NCBI RefSeq assembly: GCF_932526225.1
Contig: NC_064048.1
Span: 7,729,015 to 7,793,014, forward strand
Direction: 5' to 3'
Source of the DNA: Nematostella vectensis
Taxonomy: Eukaryota > Cnidaria > Anthozoa > Actiniaria > Edwardsiidae
DNA: 64,000 nucleotides
A program made the position numbers and the translations under genes. Positions 1 to 11,312 of this stretch are shown piece after piece (the first letter of the stretch is position 1; each line of letters opens with the position of its first letter). The notes beneath the pieces were generated by a model. That model was not told the DNA's origin, made no database searches, and worked only from the letters and a program-made list of their open reading frames with translations.

Positions 1-192
1 ACCCCTCTGTGAGGTCCTTAATTTCATCAACAATTATTACATAAAAGGATAAATACTGATAATGTAGTTTTAGTTAATACCTGTCATTTAAAAAAAAAAG
101 CCAATCAATTGTTTCAAAATTTTTTTCCAGATGTCCTTAGGGCCGCTATGGTTCAACTTTAATATTCTTAAAAAATATCAATAAGACATTAC

Positions 193-3100
193 CTCTAATT
201 GTGCAATACTGGTGAGCATTTCTACAGCATACTTGGAGTAGCTGCTTTGACTGCGGAAGTAGAGGAGTAGTCGCTTGTTGTTGATGTGATTTCCCTCCCC
301 ATCACCCTCGGCACATGTGTCCTTCAGTTGCATGAGAAATACAACAAGTTCAATCACATTCAGCCCATAGTATCTGCAAGTAAGGCGTTTTGTTAAAGTT
401 AGTATTAACTATAAATTACAAGAATATTTTATATGTTTTTTTTTTGCTTATTGCCGCAGCCAAGGTGTGTTAGAAATGAGAGCTAACATTATACATACAT
501 ACCACACCATCCATATGAAATGTATCCTAGTGTATAACTGACTTTGTCAATGCTTTCATCTGGATGTTGTTGAACTTGTGCTTCCTCGTTGTCTTCAGGG
601 TCTGCTGGTGGGGATGTTGCATAGTTGTGGTAACTACATCATTTTCTCTCTACCTTTCTCTAGCTTTCGGGTCATTACATCATTTGCTCTCTACTCTTCT
701 CTAGCTTTCGGGTCATTACATCATTTGCTCTCTACTCTTCTCTAGCTTTCGGGTCATTACATCATTTGCTCTCTACTCTTCTCTAGCTTTCGGGTCATTA
801 CATCATTTGCTTTCTACTCTTCTCTAGCTTTCGGGTCATTACATCATTTGCTCTCTACTCTTCTCTAGCTTTCGGGTCATTACATCATTTGCTCTCTACT
901 CTTCTCTAGCTTTCGGGTCATTACATCATTTGCTCTCTACTCTTCTCTAGCTTTCGGGTCATTACATCATTTGCTCTCTACTCTTCTCTAGCTTTCGGGT
1001 CATTACATCATTTGCTCTCTACTCTTCTCTAGCTTTCGGGTCATTACATCATTTGCTCTCTACTCTTCTCTAGCTTTCGGGTCATTACATCATTTGCTCT
1101 CTACTCTTCTCTAGCTCTCTGGTCTGACTCACGAGCTCAGCATCAGGGTCTGCCATGACATATTCATCAACAAAAGCTCCTATTACATTGTCATAGTAGC
1201 CCAATTTTTCTGTTTTTGTATGATGGAGGATCCTTGCAGGTGGGATGTGCCTGGTTGGCTGGCTGTCGGTGGTGTCCATCCCAAAGAATTCCATCCCAGC
1301 CTCTATGATGTATGCTTTGCCAACACTCAATAGAAATTGCTCACACCCTTCATATGACCTATTAGAATAACATAAAAAGTATGATTTTAACTAGTGATCA
1401 TTCAAACACTTTCAATCTTTTAAATAGTGTGTCATCCTTTTTCCCAATATACAAAAAAATGGTTTGATAGTGGAACACTGCTCTAAGGAAACCAAATTCC
1501 CTATTTGTCATGTTTCTTTTTAATTAACGAATACTTGTTAGTAAAAATTTTTTTGCAATGCTGTATAAAATCTTTATTGCTTAACTGTTACCTTGTTATT
1601 TTCTCTGGAGTAACGTTTCGGCGGTTGTACTTTTCCCTGAAGAATTTCAGTGTCCCAATCTCTCGGATGGACTCTGCTGAGTAGAGTTTTGTGTATACAA
1701 GCTGAAAAAAGACAAGCATAATAAACAACAGTGCATGTTAGTATTTGTTATACTGGTTTGTGGGTGGAAACAAGGCACCTGAATTTTTTGTTTCGAAACT
1801 TCGAGGAAATAAAAAGCTTTGAATAAGAATGATGAAGATTGCTTCTACTCCTGTACCATTGCTAATTCTAGCTTATTTAAATTTACTTTTTATAACTGTA
1901 CCTGTAGAAATGACATCTTGGTATGAGAGTGCTTACTAAATGGTGAACAATGATCAAATCGGTCTTTTGCGGTGTGGCAACCAGCTCTCAGATCTTTTGC
2001 TCCAGCAAACCTGACACGGGTGAGCTGGTCTCCTCTGAAAGGAACTGTTATTCCTAACATGTGGTCATCTAGTTCCCCCCTGATCACATGGGCTGCAGGT
2101 TGGTCTGGTTCTGACTGAACATCACAAAGACCACCTGGCTGGGCAGGTCCAGCATGGTCTGGGACAACAATCTTTCCAGCTTCTTTGTAGACCATTTCAA
2201 TTGTGTCCTCATATGTACATAGTATGTCTACAACATCACTATATTTCTTCTCATCTTTGAGCTGTAGAGGAAGAGGGAGGATGTCTGTCTTCTTGCTCAT
2301 CTCTTACTGGTATTTGTGTTGTATGTGTGATGGCACCACAGATTTGAGGAAGTGGAGGGCTGGTATAGCAGCAATAAGGACACGTGCAACCAGTACCTTG
2401 AAGTCTTCTCGCAGCTTTGTAACCTCATTTTCATCTAGCAGGAAGGCCTTGTTTGGAAGGGTCTTAATATCTCTCTGTAGAGCCTTCTGGGACATGCCTT
2501 CTGTTGGAATTCTCTCAATGATTAAGTTTGAGGCAAAGTGATACAGGTCCTTATTCTGATTGTCACTGCGCATGTCATGTGCCCTAACCCTGCAATCCCA
2601 ATTATCACCTGTCCCTTGGAGTCTCTTTCCATCTTTGACTGCTTGTACAACTTTGTCTGTAAAATGTTCACCTACAACATCAAGCAAGTTTTATTTGCTC
2701 CTTTGGGAAAGTCCAAAGCCAAGACGCTGACAACGATTCATCAGCTGAAAAACAACAAACATATGTTAGACATTTGAATAAATTTTTGTATGCTTTTATG
2801 GGGAAAGCAAGGGCACATTGGGCAGCTAGTTTGATAGGGATAACATAAGTAGCAAACATTATATGTTTTAAACCTGTCTTTTTTTTCTGTAATTTTGGGC
2901 CTAAAGAGGTACTCAAAGGTACCTTTGGACCCTCCATTTACACACATTAAGGCTTTGGGAGGGATAGGATAGAACATAGTATGATTAGACACTGTTAATA
3001 ATAATATCTTGATCTTTACCTGTGTCTTTGCCTTTCCTTCTGTGAGAAGAATGGTGTTGACCCTTTGGACAAGACTTCGCTCTCGGTTTCTTTGGTACAT

Positions 3101-3436
3101 AAGTACCCCATATCAGAGGGAGATTGGTGCCTCCACAGTGTCTGGTGGCTTTTTTGCAACTGTAGTTAGCACTTTGTAGAAAAGTGGGCAGCGGTTTGAC
3201 ATTTCTCCAACTACTTTTTTGAAGTCGTACTCTGCCACCTCATGGTAGGACTTTTCTCTTAAAACTGATGGGCTCCTCTTATGGCAAAGCTCAGCGCAGG
3301 ATCTGTCTAGCTCTGTTAGAAACCTTTCTTCACAGGCATATTTAAGGGTTGAATCACCAAATATGACGGACATGATAATTGAAGGATTGTGTGTCTTTGA
3401 TGCATAGATGAGCCTCTCTTCACACACATCATTGAT
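193..3436 (-). pseudogene. decayed DUF6589-family transposon-type protein gene
   Basis: Minus-strand exons, in transcript order: about 3436-3020, 2744-1902, 1701-1592, 1358-1133 (donor GTGAGT) and 373-193. A further stretch near 600-500 looks coding but does not join in phase. Peptides recalled from DUF6589 proteins of anthozoans are visible: GTGDNWDCRVRAHDM, HFASNLIIERIP, GDQLTRVRFAGAKDLRAG, HTAKDRFDHCSPF and KFFREKYNRRNVTPEKIT. The first three junctions keep phase. Three in-frame stops break the protein: TGA at 3113-3115, TAA at 2691-2693 and TAA at 2304-2306. It is therefore read as a dead copy of a mobile-element gene. Its biochemical function is not known to me. Family assignment is from recalled motifs; the decay is seen directly. 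The 5' end lies in or before a poly-C tract near 3510 and is not fixed; the 3' end may lie beyond the window start. Confidence 0.75.
630..1120. repeat. 41-bp minisatellite, about 12 copies
   Basis: Near-identical units built on TCATTACATCATTTGCTCTC followed by TACTCTTCTCTAGCTTTCGG. The array begins about 12 bp past the candidate donor of the DUF6589 exon that ends at 1133. Its last unit is continuous with the sequence read as the exon extension, where an in-frame stop follows at 1085. Very low divergence suggests recent expansion. Confidence 0.95.
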
Positions 3437-4227
3437 GCCAGTAGTATTTGTTTTGTATGATTATCATTTTTAAAAATCCAATTTATCATATACAATCATG
3501 TTCATGTCACAGGGGGGGGGTTGCTGCCCCCCCCCCCCCCCCCCCCACACACACACACAAACAGACTTTTTTTAATGGATTTCAATTTCTTTACACGATC
3601 GGGCACGGTTGCTTGCGATTGCTTGATAAAGACAATATTATACCATTTCAATTGTTTTAACTCCCCCCCGCCCCCCCCACACTTCCACCCCCATTTTTTT
3701 CGACCAGTCCACCGCCCTTGTGCCAAAGGCCCTACCCTACTGCGGTAAAATTTGGCGAAGACAATTAGTTTTCACTACAAGTGTAAGCATGTGGGGCAAC
3801 GCCCAACTTTTTTGGCCCCACAAATTTACTCTATCATTCTCTTATTCTTGGCGCCAAAATCTAATTATAAATCACGCTACGCATAAATCGAGTTATGCTT
3901 GCGTACTCCACTACTCCCAATTGAAAAAATTGATATGGGGGGATTTCTTCCAAAAAGCCAACAATTTTACTCACTTTAATGGGTACCTCTTAGCCTATGA
4001 AGTTTTATTCACAATGCAACATGTCTTTGATACCTGCTTTTCTTTTTCTATATCAATTAATTTTGAGGGTTTACATGGATATATATATATACTCGTCATC
4101 AGAAATAACTTATTATAAGTACTTTAAAATTTTCAATTAAAACTCCACTCCCCCCACAGCTAATTCTGAATACGCGCCTGCTAAATGTTTACGTTCTTGT
4201 TATGATTTCCAGAGATAAAACGCATAT
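3437..4227. other. non-coding, homopolymer-rich spacer
   Basis: No gene seen. It holds a long C run next to a short CA run (about 3528-3560), a second C-rich tract near 3662-3680 and AT-rich sequence. Apparent ORFs here are proline-, glycine- or histidine-rich translations of the C/G runs. Confidence 0.6.
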
Positions 4228-4527
4228 AACGAACCCGCGCGTTCCTAAATCGAGATTCAGGAAACTATTTGGCTGACTCACTCGTCCGTTCTTGCTCATG
4301 CGTTCGCAAAACAACGAACCCGCGCGTTCCTAAATCGAGATTCAGGAAACTATTTGGCTGACTCACTCGTCCGTTCTTGCTCATGCGTTCGCAAAACAAC
4401 GAACCCGCGCGTTCCTAAATCGAGATTCAGGAAACTATTTGGCTGACTCACTCGTCCGTTCTTGCTCATGCGTTCGCAAAACAACGAACCCGCGCGTTCC
4501 TAAATCGAGATTCAGGAAACTATTTGC
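4228..4527. repeat. 85-bp tandem repeat, about 3.5 copies
   Basis: Units start at 4228, 4313, 4398 and 4483, each opening with AACGAACCCGCGCGTTCCTA. The copies are essentially identical and the last is cut at 4527. The exact 85-bp period indicates a recent tandem duplication. The unit is unrelated to the other arrays in the window. Confidence 0.95.
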
Positions 4528-5056
4528 ACGCGCGCCCTGCCCAGCCCCCCTACCCTGTGTACCCACGTCCTGCGCACCCCCAACCCCCTGTCACGTACGG
4601 GACTGCGGTTTGAGCATTTTGAAAATTGACGATTCTCAAAATCGCAGAGTAAGATGGACTTGAGGACGATGGTTCGACCATTGAATTGATTGACATAACC
4701 AATGACTGGAAGCCATTTGATTGAAGGCACTTTGGTATTTTAGATAATTGCATAATTGCTTGATATTGATTAATAATTTATTCATCATTCGTTTTGACTC
4801 CCTTTTTCTGGGATAGCATTGAAATGCCTTTTTCGTCACCAAATATTAAAAGTAAAAATGAGATACATTGAAGACAGCTTTCCAAGTAGCTTGATTTGTT
4901 TTCCTCAAGGAGAGGAAGTTAAACGAACGATCACAAACGATCACGTCTGATAAATCAGGCTAATTTCAACGCAGCTGTTTAGAGGATTGTAACTATCATG
5001 CAGTATTTAAAATCTTGTAACATTTTCATCATAAAAATGCCTGAGTGTTAGTGCCG
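4528..5056. other. unassigned non-coding sequence
   Basis: AT-rich single-copy-looking DNA. I see no ORF with coding character, no RNA gene and no repeat beyond short C runs. Confidence 0.5.
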
Positions 5057-5217
5057 TAGTGCCGTAGCAGGGGTGGGGCACTGGGGGGCATATGCCCCCC
5101 AATATTTTCAAAAAACATAAGGAAATGACCAGTAGGGTCGTGGCTGTGCACCCTAATATTTTCTTAATGTTTCTGTATTGTGCCTCCCCCCCAAAGCTTA
5201 CGTGGTCTGCTACGGCT
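5057..5217 (+). mobile_element. small TIR element (GTAGCAGGGG family), copy 1
   Basis: The left end reads GCCGTAGCAGGGGTGGGGCA and the right end CTGCTACGGC, so the outer 10 bp form an inverted repeat. The body holds CCCCCCAATATTTTC, AGGAAATGACCAGTAGGG and AATATTTTCTTAATGTTTCT. The same order recurs at 8848-9024 (-), 20157-20310 (+), 33225-33425 (-), 47698-47835 (+) and 50095-50200 (+). It is about 160 bp, non-coding and MITE-like. I did not identify a superfamily. Confidence 0.75.
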
Positions 5218-5761
5218 CTGATAAAGGATACCCTATTCTACATAATTCAGTGAGGTTATTTCTGTAAGTGCTGATCTGTGTGCATTTCATATTGCGTCTC
5301 AAAGCATTTAGTTTTCCTGTAACTGATGAACTGCTTATTTAATTTCTTGTTCGCGAGGCATTTCACCAGGGTGACGTCACAAGAGCACAGGAGCATGTGA
5401 CAGGAATCGTTTGACTTGTCTGCGGAGAGTAGTTTTACATATGTCAGGGGCGTGTCTAGCTTTTCGCTAAAGGGGGGTTTGACAAGGGGTGGGGCTGCAC
5501 AAATAAAAAAATACAAGTTGATAAAATGTGCAACAATCAGGGTTCTAAAGAAGGAAGTGCCTTTTCATTTTAGAGTGGTACTCTATTTTCTTGGCACTTT
5601 AAAGAACGCAGCAAAGAGATGGGTAGGGACATGCATTTTTAGTCACACAACAGTTTACCTATGGAAGCCTAAAGGGGGTCAAACCCCCTAAATCCTCCCC
5701 CTAGATCCGCTACTGTATATGTCTGTCTGTCCGTCCGTCCGTCCGTCAGCTGGTCTTAAGA

Positions 5762-5938
5762 TACGGTTAATACGAGCAGCAAAATCGTACAACTTTTGTG
5801 GCAGAATTTGCAAAAAAAGTTCGAAAGGCGATGTTGCGCGTTTTACTACCGGTAAACCGACGTCACTTACGATCTCTTTTAACAGCAATGCTGCCACAAA
5901 AGTTGTACGATTTTGCTGCTGGTACGTATTACCGTACC
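5762..5938. mobile_element. foldback/MITE with about 45-bp terminal inverted repeats
   Basis: The segment AGCAGCAAAATCGTACAACT (about 5776) is inverted about 130 bp downstream as AGTTGTACGATTTTGCTGCT (about 5899-5920). The outer ends TACGGTTAATACG and CGTATTACCGTA also pair. No coding sequence lies between. A (GTCC)n run precedes it at 5719-5748. Confidence 0.75.
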
Positions 5939-5939
5939 T

Positions 5940-6808
5940 TTAGTTACGCCTGTGTGCATGTCAATTCCTACCGCCCGCATTTGTCTTAGTCACACATGTG
6001 TGTATCTCAATACCTACCGCCCGCGTCTTTCTTAGATACACCTGTGTGTATGTCAATACATACAGCCCGCGTTTGTCTTAGTTACACCTGTGTGTATGTC
6101 AATACCTACCGCCCGCGTCTGTCTTAGTTACACCTGTGTGTATGTCAATTCCTACCGCCCGCGTCTGTCTGAGATACGCCTGTGTGTATGTCAATTACTA
6201 CCGCCCGCGTCTATCTTAGATACACCTGTGTGTATGTCAATTACTACCGCCCGCATTTGTCTTAGTCACACATGTGTGTATCTCAATACCTACCGCCCGC
6301 GTTTGTCTTAGTTACACCTGTGTGTATGTCAATACCTACCGCCCTTGTCTGTCTTAGATACACCTGTGTGTATGTCAATACCTACAGCCCGCGTTTGTCT
6401 TAGTTACGCCTGTGTCCATGTCATTTCCTACCGCCCGCGTTTGTCTTAGTTACACCTGTGTGTATCTCAATACCTACCGCCCGCGTCTGTCTTAGATACA
6501 CCTGTGTGTATATCAATACCTACAGCCCGCGTTTGTCTTAGTTACACCTGTGTGTATCTCAATACCTACCGCCCGCGTCTTTCTTAGATACACCTGTGTG
6601 TATGTCAATACATACAGACCGCGTTTGTCTTAGTTACGCCTGTGTCCATGTCATTTCCTACCGCCCGCGTCTGTCTTAGATACACATGTGTGTATGTCAT
6701 TTCCTACCGCCCGCGTCTGTCTTAGTTACACCTGTGTGTATGTCATTTCCTACCGCCCGCGTCTGTCTTAGTTACACCTGTGTGTATGTTAATACCTACC
6801 GCACGTGA
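5940..6808. repeat. 46-bp minisatellite, about 19 copies
   Basis: Units of the form GTTACACCTGTGTGTATGTC followed by AATACCTACCGCCCGCGTCT. Copies differ at scattered positions (AATACC, AATTCC or ATTTCC; ACC or ACG), and some variants recur in blocks, suggesting higher-order duplication. The array directly abuts the MITE that ends near 5938. ORFs inside it are repeat translations. Confidence 0.95.
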
Positions 6809-8847
6809 GACATCCCGGCATATTTCTTGAGCTGAGTGTTCTATACTGTGCGAAGTATATGGCCCCTGGGAATCCGCAGAAATAGTTACTGGAAACTTTG
6901 TCGTAACACGTATCGTGCGCCTGACAGCATCTACCGCGAAAAACACATCCACACAAAAAAATTAAGACCGATACATAGTATACAGGTGTATATATCTAGC
7001 CACTGCCTCATTTATCTCGTTCACAGTTTTATCGCAATATTACACATTGCTCGCATTATGCTTGTTGCGCGACCTCAGCAAATCCAAAATCCTACCCAAA
7101 AAATACCCAATGAATAATTAGAAAGATAATTACACAAATGATCGATAGTAATAATATATAATGTTGTTATTATGAGCACAATTCGATTCTGCATTTTAGA
7201 GCACATCAGGGCTAAAAAAGCATTCTGCTGTCTGAGCCTCGGCATGTTGTTAGCATGTTCTTAAAATCTGGTCAAATCTGCAGAGGCTGAACGTTCTTAT
7301 ATTAAAAGAGTATATCAAAGTAATGGGCTACCTGTCTACATCATCTACAGGAATCCCCTCGCCTCCGGGGCCACAGTAACAGCCATAAGCGACATACTTC
7401 GTCCATGGTCGTTGAGGTATTAGACATTTCATCATATTTGCCAACTGAAACAAGCTGCGTCTCCTGCGAATATTGTGAGCTGAAAAACAACATATAGTAC
7501 AAGTCAATGAACACTTTTAGCGCCCTCTCTTCAAATTTAGAGTCCCCCCTCTCCAAATAAAAGACCCCTTCAGGCAACAACCAAATGTGGGAAAATGGCA
7601 ACGTTAGTTGAGGATAGCCGAGATCCAAAGTGGAATAGTTTCAGTGGTTTGTGAGATGGCTAGAAAATCCAGTTCGATTCATTATCGTAGGTCTAGAAAC
7701 AGATCTGCCATCGGGATTAATGGTTTTAGCTTTTATAAGAGCCGACCTAAGTTTTAAAATAAATGCCTCACATGAGATAAGCGCCTCCTATTCGGGTAAT
7801 AACGCGAGTACTTACAGTTCAAGGTCCCCGTCTCCGGATGATAAAACGAAACGACCCCCTCCGGAAAATGAAACGAATACTTACATTATAACGAAATAAA
7901 AAAAAATTTAAAAAAATATTTCCGTATAGTCCTAAACAACAACAACAAAACAATGATCAACTTTCTTTTACAATGATCAGTTTTCTTTAAAAAAACGGTA
8001 CGGTAAAGAAAAAAAGGGCAGGGTAAAGATTTTTAGGAGTTTTCGGGTACCTTTTGCTACCCCTTTCAGTAAGGCAATGTTTTTTCATACATACCCCGAT
8101 CTCGGGCAGTTTTCCTAGAATCAGTCGAAATCTGTTGAACAAAACAATAACAACAATAAGAACTTTTCAATATCTTCTTTGAACGTTTCAATATCTTCAT
8201 TCGACACTGACGGAAAATGAATCTGTTTATTGTGTGAATACAGTGTATTATTGGAATGCGTTTATTTTTCAGTAGCTGAATTAAGTCTAATTTAAAAGTC
8301 ACTGAAGTATAAAATTGTTGAAATCACAAGATTTTGAGCAAACGATTAAAAGTATCTCTGTCAAAGATGGCACCTTGCTTAAATGTTTAAAGAAAGGTGT
8401 TATTTTTGTCTGTTATAAGCGATATTTCTTACCGTTAAAAAAGCAAAGAACAGGAGAAGGAATGACGCCGATTTTACGCACGCCATGTCTGTTGTAGCGG
8501 AACAATGCCAAGATTTTAACCCCTCTCACAGAACTTCAAAGCTGAAGATTCCACAACGCGTTAAGCAAGCCTACATGTCAAATTGATATGATTCCATGTC
8601 CAAAAATCGAATAAAAACAGATAAGTTTTATAGCTCTGTGCCGAAAACAGGCTAGACAAATATACAATAAAATAACATCGCATTAGGTATCCCGTTAATA
8701 TGCAATGTTTTGAATCTTTTGTTCGACGGTTTTGGTAAATTCAAAGGGCATATTATAATAACAAAAGGGATTCAAATTCCAAAGCTGATGGAGCCTTTTC
8801 TCGCCATTGGGCAATCGGATCAAATCCCAGGTGATGCTGTTCATTTG
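6809..8847. other. intergenic DNA, no gene recognised
   Basis: AT-rich sequence with short ORFs on both strands. None shows a domain, signal peptide, consistent splice sites or recognisable motif. Part of the lipase promoter may lie further right, but I could not place a core promoter here. Confidence 0.5.
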
Positions 8848-9024
8848 TAAGAGCTCTAGCAGGACACATAATATTGGGGGAAAGGGGGGGGGGGGCACCA
8901 TGCAGACACATTAAGAAAATATTGGGGGTAGGGCACAGCCACGCCCCTGTTGGTCATTTCCTTAATTTTTTTTTAAATATTGGTGGGCGCGTGTCCCCAG
9001 TGCCCTCCCCTAGCTACGACCCTG
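8848..9024 (-). mobile_element. small TIR element (GTAGCAGGGG family), copy 2
   Basis: This is the reverse-complement copy of the 5057-5217 element. It runs from CTCTAGCAGGACAC through an internal G run, AAGAAAATATTGGGGG and GGGCACAGCCACGCCCCTG, to GTGCCCTCCCCTAGCTACGA. Confidence 0.7.
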
Positions 9025-9631
9025 TTTTTATTATTATCATTTAGTTACACACGAATTTAAAGCGTCGTTGTTATCAGTTTACTTACGGTCAATTACGTAA
9101 CAATGATGATTTTTAAAAGAAAACACGAAAAAAATTCAAAGTTGTAACAGTGTTTCTACAGGTCGGTTGATATGACAATGCCGCTTTGAAATCAGTTAAT
9201 GAATGAATAAATATAAACGACTACTAACAAAAATGGAGGAAAAGCTACTGTATTCCGACATTTGATAGTTGCCCTATACGAGAATTTGGTATCCCTGTGT
9301 ACCATCTGTCACCAGATCACATCCCATGACTGTCACGGTGTATGAAAAGTCCCGTGACAGTCACGCAATAGCTGATAGCTGCATAATTTCCGACCAGCCG
9401 ATGCAAGTTCAAAAGCTTGGCAATAACAACTCTTCCCAAACAGTTCTAAACGGTTCATTCACTAAGAAGAGAAACCTGCATTCTACAATTTCTAGCAGCT
9501 CATCAAAACACGCTACTTTAGTGACATAAGATACGATAACCGTCTACTGTGTATCGCTCGACTTTCAGGCTTATCAATAGTTGTTTTACTGAGTGACCTC
9601 GAGTGCTTAAAGCCTGTGGAATCTCTTTGCG

Positions 9632-11281
9632 ATGATTTTTTCCTTTTGCCTGCTGGTGGTACTTCTTTCTAATCAGCTATGTTGTTTACTTGCGAAGGGA
9701 ACAAGGCCAAAGTGGGGACCTGTGGATCCGGATGTCAACCGTAACGTGGTATGTATTTTATTTGTGTTGTTGCTATTTAGTATTCGATATAATTTCGGAC
9801 ATGATGTTTTGTACATTTAATGGGCTCTCTGATATATGGGTCAAGGTCTTCAGTACATATATGTAAACGATAATAAATTTTGATAAAACCATCAAGTCAG
9901 ATTTAAATCAATCATGAATGTTAACCCAGGGAGTTGTGTGGTTAAAAGGGCATACAACGAGCCCCCCTTAAATGGCATATTTCGTCGTTTGAATATGTTC
10001 TAATGCCGAAAATATCCATTTTAAAAATTGCTGGAGAAAAAATTACCTGTTCCTTATTCCCAGGACAGACCATTCCTTTTTTTCCCAGCAAGCAGTGGTT
10101 TAGGCATTTGAGACCATAAATAATTGCCCGTATATAACCGGTCGGGACGATTTTTCCCCAAGCATCCGCTCCAGCACCCCCCAAAATATTCCCATCACAA
10201 CTAGTTCGACTCCACAAATCTGCCAGTAGAACCATTCGGGACAATTTTTTTCCGGCAACCGAGGGGTCCTACATCTTTCCAGCTAGCAAAAAAAAAAACC
10301 GGGCTGCGGAACAGATCTGTTTTGTGCCCTTGTGGTTAACCCAAGGTAATTAAAGACTCAATATGCAAACGGGCCCCTCGAACTCGATAAACAGTTAGAA
10401 ACTAAAAGACTAATGGAAACGGGAAGGTGGAGTTTCGAGAAGAAACCGCTAAAGTATGACCCAAAAATGTAATTGGATCGGTAGCCGTTATGAAGCAATT
10501 TCCCGATAAGATTTTAACAATTTGAAGATATGTCTTAGAAGTCCAAAATGTTCAAAATATTTTCTGGCATACCCCCGACCCCCTTCCTATTAACGATCTC
10601 TCCCGCTTCGTCCTTCCCCCTTTTTAGGCTAGCTTGTCTGGCGCTCTATCTGAAACAGGAGCCGGTTTGATATGGTTATAGTAGCAGCAGATAATGAGTC
10701 TACTAAGAGCCCGGTCTAGTCAACCGTTAAAAACCGATACATAAACAAATCGATAAAAAATCACCGTTTACACAGTGTTTTTATCGCGAAAAACCCACAG
10801 CCTCTAGCGATTCGTAGCCGCCATCATTGTAGGATCATTACTTGTATAATCATAGTACTACCACTGGAGCCATTCGACGACACTACTTGGAGATTCCGAC
10901 AGGGCGGAGGAGTGAATGTGCCACTTCGCGTGGATATGTACCCCCCTTTACCAAGGAGAAATAATTTTCCCCAAAAAGGCAGTTACGTGGAAGCAGACAT
11001 AGTGACAAGCGTTCACAACTGGGCCTTTCTCGATGATCTTTTTGAGTTTATAATGAGTTGACCGGTTGATCTCGACAACGCGAAAGCCATGAATTTGATC
11101 AGTTCTAAAGAAAGTATGATTAAGAAAATACGACAAGAAACTGTAGTCGTAAGTGTTACCAAGAGTGTTACCTAATCTTTAAATGTCCCCAAGAAAACAA
11201 TGTGATATTCCGGCAAAAACATGTATCGATTTTTACCACGATTCACTAGACCGAGAAAGAGTGTATAATCAGGCCGGTACC

Positions 11282-11312
<31 letters not shown>

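Noticed and set aside
630..1120. Regular direct repeats resembling a CRISPR array
   Set aside because: Units are directly adjacent with no unique spacers, in a spliced eukaryotic genome. The same holds for the arrays at 4228, 5940, 27847 and 48511.
3502..3748. Gly- or Pro-rich ORFs
   Set aside because: Caused by C/G homopolymers.
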